Assembly: GCA_028554645.1 (NCBI GenBank) | Contig: JAQOOI010000074.1 | Span: forward strand, 868,001-932,000 | Length of the DNA: 64,000 nucleotides | Direction: 5' to 3' | Source of the DNA: Omphalotus guepiniiformis | Taxonomy: Eukaryota > Basidiomycota > Agaricomycetes > Agaricales > Omphalotaceae | Position numbers and translations under genes: made by a program | Shown here: in pieces, positions 50,228 to 61,000 of the stretch | Layout of the letters: each line of letters begins with the position of its first letter | How positions within the stretch are numbered: the stretch's first letter is position 1 | The notes under the pieces: model-generated | Databases searched by the model: none | The model's input: only the letters and a program-made list of their open reading frames with translations | Told to the model about the DNA's origin: nothing

Positions 50228-52188
50228 TTAAAATTCCTTGATTGAGAGGAGAGGTTGCAAATGCAAAGCGAGGGCAAGTTTGGACTGCAATAGCGCATCT
50301 GCAACTTGGTTTTCATCTCCCGGGATATGAATGACTCGAAGATCAACATTATGGAGGATTAACAGATCGACAGCGAACTTTAGCAATGGGTTATATGCTG
50401 GTGTTGCCCTTAGTGAGTTGAAGATATTGACTGAGTTCATGCTGTCTGAAAAAATAACGATCCTTGACAGGGTGGCTAAGGATGTTTTCGTCAAGACATG
50501 ATGGAGGGCTGAGACAATGCAAAGAGCTTCAAAAAAGAATATATTGTCCACTGGGGTGTTGTCAGGGATTGGGGATATGAATCCCAGCTTTTGCTTGGGA
50601 TTTCAAAACCCCATGCCTTCCAAACACGTGTCACAGTAGATCACAAGGTCGGCTTCGTTTACTTCCCATAGTAACGAGTTGAAAAAGAAGACACCCGTGG
50701 AGCTCTCAAGATGGTCAGCGAGCCACTTTAAATCTTCCTTGACTCCTTTGCTCAGTGCTATCTCTGCAAAAGGTTTAGACTTCCCTCTCATCTTCTCATA
50801 GATGTGACAAAGTCCTGGTTTAAGAAGAGGATGAACATTGAAGGACCAGTTCGATCAACCCGCTAGTTGTTGGAAGCTGTTAAGGGTGCATTGCCTAGCC
50901 TTAACAAATTCTCGTATGGCATTGACGAGGTCTGTCTTAGCTTCTGGCGACATAGATGCCGACATCGTGTTTGGGTTGACGTCGAAACCAATTATGAGGA
51001 GGATGAGGCCGTGAACCTGTTTTGGCTTATCGTGAGGGATTTCCAACCGATCCCAGAGTAAGAGGAGCTTTGTTTGGTTCAAAGGATACCATTTTTTGTA
51101 AGGTCCGTAAAACTCCATCTCCTCGTTTGGTTGAAAACCGTAATCATCATCAACGTAGGTGAAAATATTGTCTATCTTTTCGACATTCCTTGCCACCCAC
51201 ATCACCAACCCATTGAATGAAATGGATACATGTCCTCCGCTACAATTGCTGAACATGTTGTTACAATCCACGTTCCTCGTTACTTCACGCTCTTCTCCTC
51301 TCTGCAGTTCTTCGGTCAACGGTTGGTTCGTGGTTATAACTTGTTTGATTTGCCATAACGGGTGCATTGGGCACAAATGGTAAGCTCCTGCGACATCAGA
51401 TTTAAACATGCAAAGCTTGACTTTATCGCCATGGCAGCGTCTATAGGCCAGCAATGCTGCACCCAGGAGCTGTATGGTGTCCAGTGGCGCTCCCATTATG
51501 TCCTCTCTCGCAAGATCATTGTGTTCAGTGCGTATTCACCTGCACTTTGATTTACCACCAGTTGAAATTTATTTGACTTCAGTTTAGGTACTGCATGGAT
51601 GGGTGAGCTATACATGCCCAGCAACAAATCTGGCCCAAATGAAGGTGAGAAGAACCCCTTGGATACCTCAATATCCCGCTGTTCATGCAAGAAACAGCAT
51701 TCGTCTGCGGAACGAGGCAGCATCTATAAATTGTCCCAAGTCTCGGGGTAACCCTGCAGGTGCTTAGTTGAAGCCCACGGTCAAAATCCTTCCTTAAACC
51801 CTTCACAAACTGAATCAACGAAAGGCTGGTTGGGGTGATCTTTGCACAGCTGTTTCAGAACGTCCGCTTTGACAGGCGTGATGATCTTGAACAATTCCGG
51901 GTGGTCGCTAATGGTTTTAAGTGCTGCCATGTTACAAAATTCTTCTTCGCTTGGACACGGCAATCTCTCTTCCACTTCCATCCACTTCACTATTCTACTA
52001 AAACCCTCCTTTCCCCTCTTCCACCCGAACCCCCTCCGATACTTCGGCAACTTCACTGCACTCCCTACTTCTCCCCTTCTATTTCCCATCTCCTGTTTTG
52101 CAGTTAGTGAAGGTGTGTCCAGATTGATGACATGTTGCACAGACGTGGGGGTACTTGCATTTTCCTCCCAACTTGCATAATCTGGCAT
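50228..52188 (-). pseudogene. Ngaro reverse transcriptase/RNase H, with premature stops
   Basis: Read in one direction the remnants show KWMEVEERLPCPSEEEFCNM, HPNQPFVDSVCEGF, then the RT palm (SPIHAVPKLKSNKFQLVVNQ, MFKSDVAGAYHLCPMHPLWQ and the catalytic YVDDDYGF near 51150). The RNase H part has VIYCDTCLEGMGF and IVIFSDSMNSVNIF, then DLRVIHIPGDENQVADAL. In-frame stops interrupt it, for example TGA in GF*PWAST near 51784, TAG in NL*MLPRS near 51724 and TGA after EGMGF near 50604. Each is one transition from Trp, Gln and Trp. Confidence 0.8.
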
Positions 52189-53381
52189 TCCACTTGCAAC
52201 AAGGGTCTCCCTCCCTAACCTTTCGCGCTTTCTTCAATCCTCCTGCTTCTCCATCATAGACCCCAATGCCATACACATCAATATGGGCTGTTTTAAGATG
52301 GATGATACTGTTAATGTCTTTGAAGGACAAGTCTCTATGGCTACTGATGTATTTGCGAGCGGCCTTATCGTAAGAGATGACTTCCATGGATCGTGGGACT
52401 GACGGCGGAGAAAAGGGAGGTGATGTGTTCATACCAGACCTCGAGCTCGTCTTCCCGATGTGGGAAAGCAAATAAGACTGCCTTTCGGTAGATGCCAAAG
52501 GCGTTGATCCAATCTCCTTGAGTTTTGACACTCTTGATGACATCTGGTTCGCCCGTGACTCGCAACTCAAGTCTATCCCCAAGTTGCTCAACGCGATCTT
52601 TACTAATGACGGCGGAGTGCAAACTTCCGAGGATGGAGTCAAAATTTGCGGCTCTTCCCTCCAAGAGTGGTCCCCATTCGGAATCAGGGTAACTGGGGCA
52701 GGTGAGCGCGGAGATAACTCTTTGTTTACTGAACTTAATGTTTTGCATGTAGTTCTGAACAAGCTCGAACGTTCGTTGCTTATGTGGTGAGAGAGTGGAG
52801 GAACGCAAGACATCGTCGACAAGCCAAGGGAACATTCCTTCGTCCACTTTGTGTTGCTTAGCCTCTGGCTCAGAGTCTTGGGGTGAGGTTGAACGGGATC
52901 TAGCCTGTCGAGACTGACATATCCCAAGGGTTGGCCTGATATCTGTTCTATCAACTGTGGAGATGGCTTCAATGTTGGCGTCAACGCAAGGGGCTGAGAC
53001 AGTCTCATCCTCTTGATGAGGCTGGGTTTCTCCAGTTTGTCCTCTGTGTCGTGCTGCCTCTTTCCTTGTGACATTGATACTCTTGATATGCTTCATGAAG
53101 GATTCAATGACTCCTGTACATTCATCGTTGTCTCCGGTGTGCAATTCCAACACGAGGGTAGTAATTTCCCACATGACTGCTGATTTACTGATTTGCCCCT
53201 GTCTGAAGGATTTGATGACAGTCTCGACGCGAGTGACAGCGTCCGCGTTGAAGTCCAATCCTTCGGGTTGGAACTCATTCACTTGAGCAGGCTGACCGGG
53301 GGTTGGATTATTGTCGGATGACCCGTTATCTGTTGCCCCAGATTGCGTTTGGGATTGTCCCACAGATGGCTCATTGCTCAT
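52079..53381 (-). pseudogene. Ngaro gag-like ORF, frameshifted
   Basis: Starts MSNEPSVGQSQTQ at 53381 and stays open for 338 codons with blocks VIKSFRQGQISKSAVMWEI and FAFPHREDELEVWYEHITSL. Coding then continues in another frame (YDKAARKYISSHRDLSFKD to CKLGGKCKYPHVCATCHQSG), which holds paired CCCH/CCHC-like fingers. The switch near 52380-52400 implies a 1-nt indel. The product would be the nucleic-acid-binding structural protein of the element. Confidence 0.75.
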
Positions 53382-53421
53382 ACTAGTTGAGATTTAACAA
53401 TCGATGGAATTCCAATTCAAT

Positions 53422-53838
53422 GTAACGAGATTTGTACACCTTCATACGATACATATAAGTCCAATGAGTAGTCCATAAAAAATACCACACACCTGCAGAC
53501 AAACAAGTGAAGACAAGGAGGAGTAAGACCCTTGTCTTACTGTCCATCTGCCTATCTACCTGTAATGAGACACAAAGTGAAGAAATAGTCTGAAATGTCC
53601 AAGACGAGAGTCCAAGAAATAATGCACAGCTGTATTGCCATGACTTCGCGGGCATACAATGCCATTTCTGTGGCACACAGTGCACACGACACAGCATACA
53701 GTGCCATTTTTACGTGGCTTATGCCCACGTATGTGACCCATGGTAGGATCTAATGCCTGACACAGTCAGGCGTTACAGGGATTTGTGGCTAAATTCAGCT
53801 CACCTCGCAATTGAACTAGCATAAAATCTTTTAAACTC
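53422..53838 (-). repeat. Ngaro A1 repeat (5' end of element)
   Basis: About 417 bp, nearly identical to 47237-47652 in the same orientation. Shared ends are taacgagatttgtacacc on the plus-strand left and cttttaaactc on the right. It is the 5' terminus of the element as read on the minus strand, directly before the gag-like start at 53381. Confidence 0.9.
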
Positions 53839-54012
53839 AATCAAGGACCGAGGTTGACCGCCTTGAGATCCCTTGAGGCCGTTTTCTCACAAGAACCCTC
53901 AAGGACTAACTTCCCAAAACGGACAGAAACACGTTGCCAAGGAAAGCAGTGTGACACACATTTAAACATCTTACTATGACTATTAGTATTATTGTATATG
54001 TAGCTACTACTA

Positions 54013-55757
54013 TTAATTAGGGCTAGACTGGTACGAAGAATCAATAAGCTTGATTAGCTCTGAAATCTGGCCTGTAACTACGAAGTTATGTATGACAGAT
54101 GGTTCCACATCTACTACAGTACCTGAATTGTCCTTGACATCTTTAGCTATCCAGCTTTGTGAAAAATCAAGTCTATCTGAACGGTACAAGAATTTAAGAA
54201 TTTGCAGCATCTCCATGATTTCTGGAGATAGCCGTGAACGTCGTGATGTGTCCGTCTCCTTGCTGGATGAGAAAACTTGCTCACATAGCATTGTGGACGC
54301 TTGTGCCGGAAGGACATTCATGGCAATGCAAAAAAGGCAAGGAAATGCAGCCTGATTTTTGCACTACCACATAAGTTAGATTGTGAAAAAGCATATTTAT
54401 ATGAGTGGCAGGCATACTTGGTTCCAAAACTTGATAATATCAAAGTCAAGAAGCTCCGCTTGATTGCTAATAACACCACTTGAAGTCCAAGCCTGTAATT
54501 CCTCTTTAACAATTTGCTCGTCGGACTGGAGATTCTCAATATCATTGTCAGCAGCATCATAAGAAGAGATGCTCAACATTAAAGCCAAACTGGAGCCCAC
54601 TGACAAGCTAGACATGCTTGAATATGACAACCAGATAGATTTTAGATAGGAAATTCCTGCTTCCTGCGACTGAACTGCAGAAATAGTAGCTGCTGGAGCA
54701 TTTCGCCTTCCTATTGATAAACTATTAGTAGCTTGTGTAGAGCTACAATGTCCAAGCATCTGAGAATGACAAATAAGTCATTGAATAATAGATGGAATAT
54801 GGATAGACATACCGCATCTTTCACCCAAGCTCTAGCCTGTATAGCATTGTCACTGGGCCAATTGTTGCTGAGCCACGACAACTTTCTCATTGGGTTGATG
54901 ACTAATACCGCATCAGTCATAGTTACGCTGGTACATTAAAACAACATACTCATTGCAAGTGCATATATGCGGGACCTTCGTGCCTTGTCAACATATTCAT
55001 GAATCTTCACTAGTGAGGCTTCAATGACATGAGATAGATTCGGAAGGCCCTGCTTCATGTCCTTGAGAATACAGATAAGTTCCTCGTATAGCAGCAGCAG
55101 CATGGCAAGTGTTGGGGTCTTTTCTGCAGAAGCAAGCTCTTGTACAGCATGGAATGCAAAAAGATAGTCATATATGTCATTAAGAAAACCTTCAAATTAG
55201 TTTCCGTGAATAGCCTTGTGTGCGCAATACCTTCTGTCGTAGTAACAAAGCGCTCAACAGCCTGAAAGTTTTTGTGATGAGCCCGTAATCACATTGTATA
55301 CCAAATTTTGACATACAGGATACAGCTCTAAGAGCTGGTCAATCATAAGGAAGATTGACAACCATCACATATCCACATCTCGCAATAGAACCACTACCTA
55401 GCTAAGCAAGGTACTGTCCTCCTCACTTTGTGGGTCTTGATTTTGTCCATTCAGTGTGCTATCCCGCCATAATTCATTACACATTGACACAACCAGATTG
55501 CAAAAGTCATCACGACGGTTACCTGAAGCTCGACAAACAGCTACTAATTGACGTGCAGCTGCTACAAGGTCGCTTTTGAGAGATTCTTGGTATTCCTGTG
55601 TACTTTCCCAACTAAAACATTTGAGTGTGTGCTCCAATTTCCCCTGCGTGACACCATCGCCATCAGAATCATCCTCGTCAAGATCTGGCAGGGTGGTGAG
55701 AATAGATAGCCCAGTCTTTACAGTGATATTGATGACATGAGGAAAGCATCTGTACAA
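54013..55757 (-). pseudogene. hAT-family transposase, 3' part
   Basis: Minus-strand pieces follow the order of a hAT transposase: RCFPHVINITVKTGLSILTTL, LVAAARQLVAVCRASGNRRD, WVKDAVCLSIFHLL, and the C-terminal dimerisation region DFDIIKFWNQ, MNVLPAQASTMLCEQVFSSS, SPEIMEMLQILKFLYR. The last is the hATC signature (conserved Ser-rich block after Ala-x-x-x-Glu). The pieces lie in different frames, by introns or decay. The zinc finger and N-terminal catalytic part upstream of 55757 are missing; the Gypsy LTR starts at 55879, so the gene seems cut by that insertion or an earlier truncation. Confidence 0.75.
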
Positions 55758-55878
55758 TCATGTAACCATGACTCAGACCTTAACAGGGTGCTAGACATAC
55801 CTAAGGTAGCGGTCATCAGGAACTGACACCCCTTATGTAAGCAGATGCTCTGCCCAATGGCGACAACTACTCCTCTGC

Positions 55879-56055
55879 TGTTACGGCTATGCGCCGGAAC
55901 TCCGGGTCAGACCTCCGGTTTCTAGAACTTCTTTGATTTCTTCTTCCTGACATCTATTCAATCTTTCCATATGGTTCACTTTACAAATTCACGCTTTCCT
56001 ATTCGCTTTTATTATTCTTTTCCACTCCGGACATCCGAACGTCGCCGACGTTCCA
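55879..56055 (+). repeat. 5' LTR, portion confirmed by the 3' copy
   Basis: The bases tgttacggctatgcgccgga and onward match 63824-64000 without a mismatch. The full LTR is longer, since the 3' copy leaves the window; its 3' boundary and the primer-binding site could not be fixed. Confidence 0.95.
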
Positions 56056-56129
56056 TGTTCTTATTGTTCTTTAGTTTCATTCTTCTCACACTATTGTTTT
56101 ATTACTCCGAGTATCTCCGGTAGAATACT

Positions 56130-56140
56130 CATATAAATAC
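56130..56140 (+). promoter_or_regulatory. TATA-like element of the Gypsy 5' region
   Basis: catataaatac lies about 250 bp after the LTR start and about 310 bp before the gag ATG. This suits an LTR promoter in the U3/R region. Motif inference only. Confidence 0.45.
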
Positions 56141-56452
56141 TTCACGCTTATACTGTATATACTTTAGTTTTAAATCAAATTAGTCTCCGGACTACTATCT
56201 TGAATTTCTCGTCTGAACTCTCATCTCTCCTCGGACTTCCAATCCGGGTGCAGCACGGAGGGCAGTATCGAAATAATACTGCCTACCGGGTGAAGTCTTG
56301 TTGCCGGAGCAATTCGGAGCTCCTGGTTTATCTTGTCTTGTTCCTTTCGAACTCCTTCTCTCGGACCTCCTCGGAGGTCCTCGCACTCTTACCGTCTCTA
56401 GTCCGCACGTACTTAACAGTATTTAAAACTCTTCTCTGTGCTGCTATTGATC

Positions 56453-58075
56453 ATGTCACAACATCCTACAAACCCCTTACTTGAGGCTTCACAGTCTCAC
56501 GCACCATTTTACCAAGGTCGCGATCCCAATGCTCTTCGTGAGCGGCGGAGATCCGGTCTTTACTCAGTTCGCGCAAGCGGATTCGTCTCACCAAGCCGAG
56601 GCTCACGCCTTTCTCAACAACCTCCGGTTTTATCAACATTATTTTCACCAGGTCATTTGCCTGGTTTTCGAAATCCTCCGGTAACTCCGACTCGTCGAAC
56701 TTCCACAATGCCGGGAGTTTTACCGATACATGAAGACATGTCCGACACTGCTCCTGAAGAGCAGAATGACGAAGACGATGACATTATCGCAGCGGCGACG
56801 GAAGGAGAGGCTGGTGATCAGCCAGAAGGAATAGGAGGTAATGGTGGGGATCCTGGAGAAGGCGATGAAGGTAATGGTGGTGGTGGACCAGGCCATGGAG
56901 GTCCGGGTGGACCTGGCGGGCCTGGAGGACCAGGTGGAAATGGTGGCGGTGGACCGGGTGGACCTGGGGGTCCTGGAGGACCTTCCGGGGGTACCGGTGG
57001 CACCGGTGATGAAGATTTTAGGCGGATGATGCAGGAGTTTCTTACCACTAGCATGGCTGGTTTTACTAACATGGCTAGGGCTTTTAACACTCAGGCATCC
57101 GCAGCTCCGGAGAGCAAATCACGCTTGAAGGAGCCGGACGTTTTCGATGGATCAGATCCGCGGAAGCTCCGAAATTTCATCATTTCTCTGGCCCTTCACC
57201 ACTCCGATCGGCCTCAATATTTTTCCTCCGACGATCGAAAGATCACATTTGCGCTCTCCTATTTGTCTGGATCGGCTCTGGAATATTTCCAGCCAGAGCT
57301 TCTGAACCCGGATCCGGACGATCCTCCGGCATGGATGGTCAATTATCAGGCCTTCATGCAGGAGCTGATGGAAAATTTCGGAGAGTACGATATGGAAGCG
57401 GAGGCTGAGCAACGCCTCAGTGGGCTCAAAATGAGGGATACGGATCGAATCCGTAATTACAATGTAAAGTTCGGAGCCTACGCAGCGATGGTTCTTTGGG
57501 ATCAAGCTGCTTTACGTTGGGCCTATTATCAAGGTTTGCCATCTCGTATTAAGGACGAACTAATGCGGATCGAGTATCCGAAAACCTATCAGGGGACCCG
57601 GAAAGAGGCCACCAAGATCGATGCTCGTTACTGGGCTCGCTCTGCTGAAAAGCAGCGAGAACAACGGACGTCTGGTGGAGGCTCCGGGAACTCCGGAAGT
57701 GGCTCCTCCACTTCACAATCTGGCTCGCAGAAGAAGAAGAGTGGCAATCCCAACAAGCCCTCCTCTTCCTCTAACAACCGCTCGTACTCCGGAAACTCCG
57801 GATCTAGTTCTGGTTCTGGCTCCGGTTCTAACTCCGGCAAGACAAATTCCTCTTCGACCACGCCAAAACCATATGCGGATAGGCTAGGGAAGGATGGGAA
57901 GTTGACGCAGGCGGAGAAGGACAGGCGCCGGAAGTTGAAGTTATGTTTCTTTTGTGGAGGTAATCATACTATGGATAATTGTGATAAGCGGAAGAAGTTG
58001 AACGAGGCTCGTGGACGAGCTTCGGAGGTAACTTCGGAGGACACCAAACTGACTCCAAAGGAGTCGGAAAAATAG
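56453..58075 (+). CDS. gag: Gypsy gag polyprotein with CCHC knuckle
   Basis: 540 codons from MSQHPTNPLL (an ATG 15 nt upstream is also in frame). A glycine-rich low-complexity tract lies at about residues 128-184. The retrotransposon gag domain follows (VFDGSDPRKLRNFIISLALH, KITFALSYLSGSALEYFQPE, FMQELMENFGEYDMEAEAEQ, YQGLPSRIKDELMRIEYP). A Ser/Gly-rich linker leads to one zinc knuckle CFFCGGNHTMDNC (C-x2-C-x4-H-x4-C). It forms the virus-like particle. The stop TAG at 58073-58075 directly follows a run of five A's used as a probable frameshift site into pol. Confidence 0.93.
   Translation: MSQHPTNPLLEASQSHAPFYQGRDPNALRERRRSGLYSVRASGFVSPSRGSRLSQQPPVLSTLFSPGHLPGFRNPPVTPTRRTSTMPGVLPIHEDMSDTAPEEQNDEDDDIIAAATEGEAGDQPEGIGGNGGDPGEGDEGNGGGGPGHGGPGGPGGPGGPGGNGGGGPGGPGGPGGPSGGTGGTGDEDFRRMMQEFLTTSMAGFTNMARAFNTQASAAPESKSRLKEPDVFDGSDPRKLRNFIISLALHHSDRPQYFSSDDRKITFALSYLSGSALEYFQPELLNPDPDDPPAWMVNYQAFMQELMENFGEYDMEAEAEQRLSGLKMRDTDRIRNYNVKFGAYAAMVLWDQAALRWAYYQGLPSRIKDELMRIEYPKTYQGTRKEATKIDARYWARSAEKQREQRTSGGGSGNSGSGSSTSQSGSQKKKSGNPNKPSSSSNNRSYSGNSGSSSGSGSGSNSGKTNSSSTTPKPYADRLGKDGKLTQAEKDRRRKLKLCFFCGGNHTMDNCDKRKKLNEARGRASEVTSEDTKLTPKESEK
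56838..57008 (+). repeat. Gly-rich coding repeat in gag (GGP/GPGG units)
   Basis: Tandem codons give runs such as GGPGGPGGPGG interspersed with GNGGGG, a collagen-like low-complexity tract placed N-terminal to the gag domain. Such tracts are prone to length change by slippage. Confidence 0.85.
58066..58075 (+). promoter_or_regulatory. Putative -1 ribosomal frameshift site between gag and pol
   Basis: The sequence ggaaaaatag reads GAA AAA TAG in the gag frame. In the -1 frame the ribosome would continue ATA GTC CGC AGC into pol, which is open from here. A slip on the A5 run directly before the stop would make a Gag-Pol fusion. No downstream pseudoknot was demonstrated. Confidence 0.5.
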
Positions 58076-61000
58076 TCCGCAGCCCAGATGCCTCGACACG
58101 AAATTTGGGTTGCGTTGGCCACAATCGTGTCATCTCCGAGGTTACTCTCAACGCGTCCGCTCTTTTACACCACTCTGATTCACTTGTATTACCACTTTGT
58201 ATCGATCGGAGCTCCTCGGGCCTCAAGGGCCTCGTTAGGGAGCCCGAAAATCAGTCTACTTCATTTTTGAAATTTTCTACGTTACTTGATTCTGGTTCTT
58301 CTCATAGTTTCCTCGATTCAAAATTTGTTCATGATTATTTTCTTCCGGTAACTCCAGTTCCTCCGGTTCGACTACGCCTTCTTGATGGTTCAACCGCTTC
58401 TTCATTAATTGAAGAGCTTGTTACTTTACCTGTTCAATTTCCTTCCGGGGAGACCTTGTCTCTTGACTTTTTTGTCACTTCTTTGGATTCGTCTTGTAAA
58501 GCTGTTTTAGGATACAACTTTCTCACCCGCTACAACCCGTTGGTTGACTGGGTCACAGGAGTTATTTCATTCCGAAACACTGATCAAACAGTTCCATCTC
58601 CCATTCCGCAGGCTGCATCTTCAACTCCGGTTGAGGTCGCGTCCATCGACGCATCACCGACACCTACCTCTCGTCCTCGGAAGGCGAACTTTCCCTTTGA
58701 ACCCATCTACTCATATCCAACCGTCACGCAAATGGGAGCAAGAATTTCGGACCCGTCGGATCCGGATATTGCTTTTATTGGTGCTGCAGCATTCATACGG
58801 GCTTGCAAGGAAGCTGGACAAGATCCCATTGTGATCTACGGACGTCCGGTTGCCTCCGTTACTGGTAACGCAGCATCTATCCATTCACCTGTTGATCTCT
58901 CCGGAATACCGGAAGAGTATCACGATTTTGCTGACGTTTTTGATGAAGGTCTTTCAGAAGTCTTACCACCGTACCGCCCTTACGACCTTAAAATCGACTT
59001 AGAGGACGGTGCTGAACCTCCTCTCGGACGTGTTTACCCACTGTCCGCGAAGGAACTAGAGGCCCTTAGGGCTTTCTTGGACAAGCATCTCGCCAACGGA
59101 TTCATTACGACCTCTTCATCTAAACATGGAGCGCCGGTATTGTTTGTTCCTAAAAAGAATGGCTCACTCCGTCTCTGTGTAGATTTTCGTGGCTTGAACA
59201 AGATTACCCGCAAGGACCGGTATCCTTTACCATTAATTTCCGACCTCCTCGACGCTCCTAAAAAGGCGAAAATCTATACCAAGCTTGATCTTCGACATGC
59301 TTACCACTTGGTCCGGATTGCCGAGGGAGACGAATGGAAAACTGCTTTCCGCACCAGATACGGCTCTTATGAATGGAAGGTCATTCCCGAGGGACTAACC
59401 AATGCTCCGGCGGCTTTTCAACGGTTTGTAAATGAAATATTTGCCGACTTACTAGATGTCTACGTTATTGTCTACCTGGACGACGTTCTAATCTATTCGG
59501 ACAACCGAGCAGACCATCGAAAACATGTCCGCGAGGTTCTCCGACGCCTCCGGAAGCACGGCTTATTCTGCAATCCCAACAAATGTGTCTTCGACTCCGA
59601 AACTGTTGAATACCTCGGTTACATTCTGTCACCGGATGGTCTTCGGATGTCCGAGGAGAAGGTTAAGGCCATCGTTGATTGGCCCCTTCCTCGACCGGGA
59701 CGCATCAAAGACATTCAGTCCTTCCTTGGTTTCTGCAATTTCTACCGCCGTTTCATTTTCAATTATTCTGGTATCGTGGTTCCACTAACTCGTCTTACTC
59801 GCAAAGGTATTCCTTGGAAATGGTCCGAGGAGTGTCAACATTCTTTTGATTCACTTAAATCTGCTTTTCTTTCTGCTCCTGTTTTAACTCACTGGGAACC
59901 TGACCGACAGATAGTCCTGGAAACGGACGCCTCGGACTACGCTATAGCGGCAATTCTTTCACTTCGTATGGACGATGGAGAAATCCATCCAGTCGCATTC
60001 CTGTCTCGGACCCTTCATGCCGCCGAGCTCAACTACGACACCCACGACAAGGAGCTCCTCGCCATCTTTGAATCTTTCCAACACTGGCGGCATTACTTGG
60101 AGGGCTCCGCAACGCCGGTCGACGTGGTCACAGATCATAAGAACTTGGAGTACTTCAGTACTACCAAGGTCTTGACGCGCCGACAGGTTAGATGGAGTGA
60201 ATACTTGTCTCACTTTAATATGGTAATCCGGTTCCGACCGGGGCGCCTCGGAGCAAAACCTGACGCTCTGACTCGACGTTGGGACGTCTACCCAAAAGAG
60301 GGAGATAGTACTTACGCTACGGTCAATCCACAGAATCTGAAACCGATTTTCACCCAAGAACAACTATCGACTTCACTTCGAGCAACTTTCCTAGAAGGTC
60401 CGGTCCTTCGCGCTAGTATCATTATGGATCTCGACAAACTACATCAGTCGATCCGGGAATCACTAGCTTCAGACTCGGAGTCCAAGGCAGGTATGTCACT
60501 TGCCAATGATGATGCTAACAAACGTTGGACTTTAGACAACTCCGGACAACTCCGGCTCGACGGTCGCATCTATGTTCCAGACTCGGGTGACCTGCGGCTT
60601 CAGGTACTTCGATATTTCCATGACCACCCACTTTCAGGACACTTTGGGCAGAACCGGACACTCGAGGTCATCCGAAGACAGTATACCTGGCCTCGGATCC
60701 GAGAGTTCGTCCGGTCCTACGTGCAATCCTGCACTGTTTGCGGTCGCAACAAGAGCCGTAGACACCGTCCTTATGGTCTTCTGCAACCTCTCCCAGTTCC
60801 GGAACGTCCTTGGGATTCCATATCCATGGACTTCATTGAACAACTTCCGAACTCTCATGGCTTTACAGCCATTCTAGTCGTGGTAGACAGGGCATCTAAG
60901 CAAGCCATTTTTATTCCTACTTTTGACACCATAACCTCCGAACAGCTAGCTCAACTTTTCGTCCTTCACGTATTCTCCAAACACGGTGTTCCTCGGCATG

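Larger units (their letters stand above)
46621..53838 (-). mobile_element. Ngaro-type tyrosine-recombinase retroelement (DIRS superfamily), inactivated
   Basis: Read on the minus strand, the element runs A1 (53838-53422), gag-like ORF, reverse transcriptase/RNase H, tyrosine recombinase, B1, A2, B2. This split direct repeat arrangement with RT plus a tyrosine recombinase instead of an integrase is the hallmark of Ngaro elements. The coding parts carry frameshifts and premature stops, the recombinase is split by an AT-rich insertion (about 48356-49690), and B2 is split by a MITE-like element. No target duplication is expected for this class and none was seen. Confidence 0.85.

Noticed and set aside
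47237..53838. Treating the 416-bp direct copies as LTRs of a Gypsy or Copia element
   Set aside because: The internal genes encode a tyrosine recombinase rather than an integrase, one copy lies internally between the B repeats, and no polypurine tract or integrase motifs were seen.
59373..59400. PEGL instead of PFGL in the Gypsy RT as an inactivating mutation
   Set aside because: The rest of the RT is intact and I recall the same variant in related mushroom elements, so it looks like a lineage feature.
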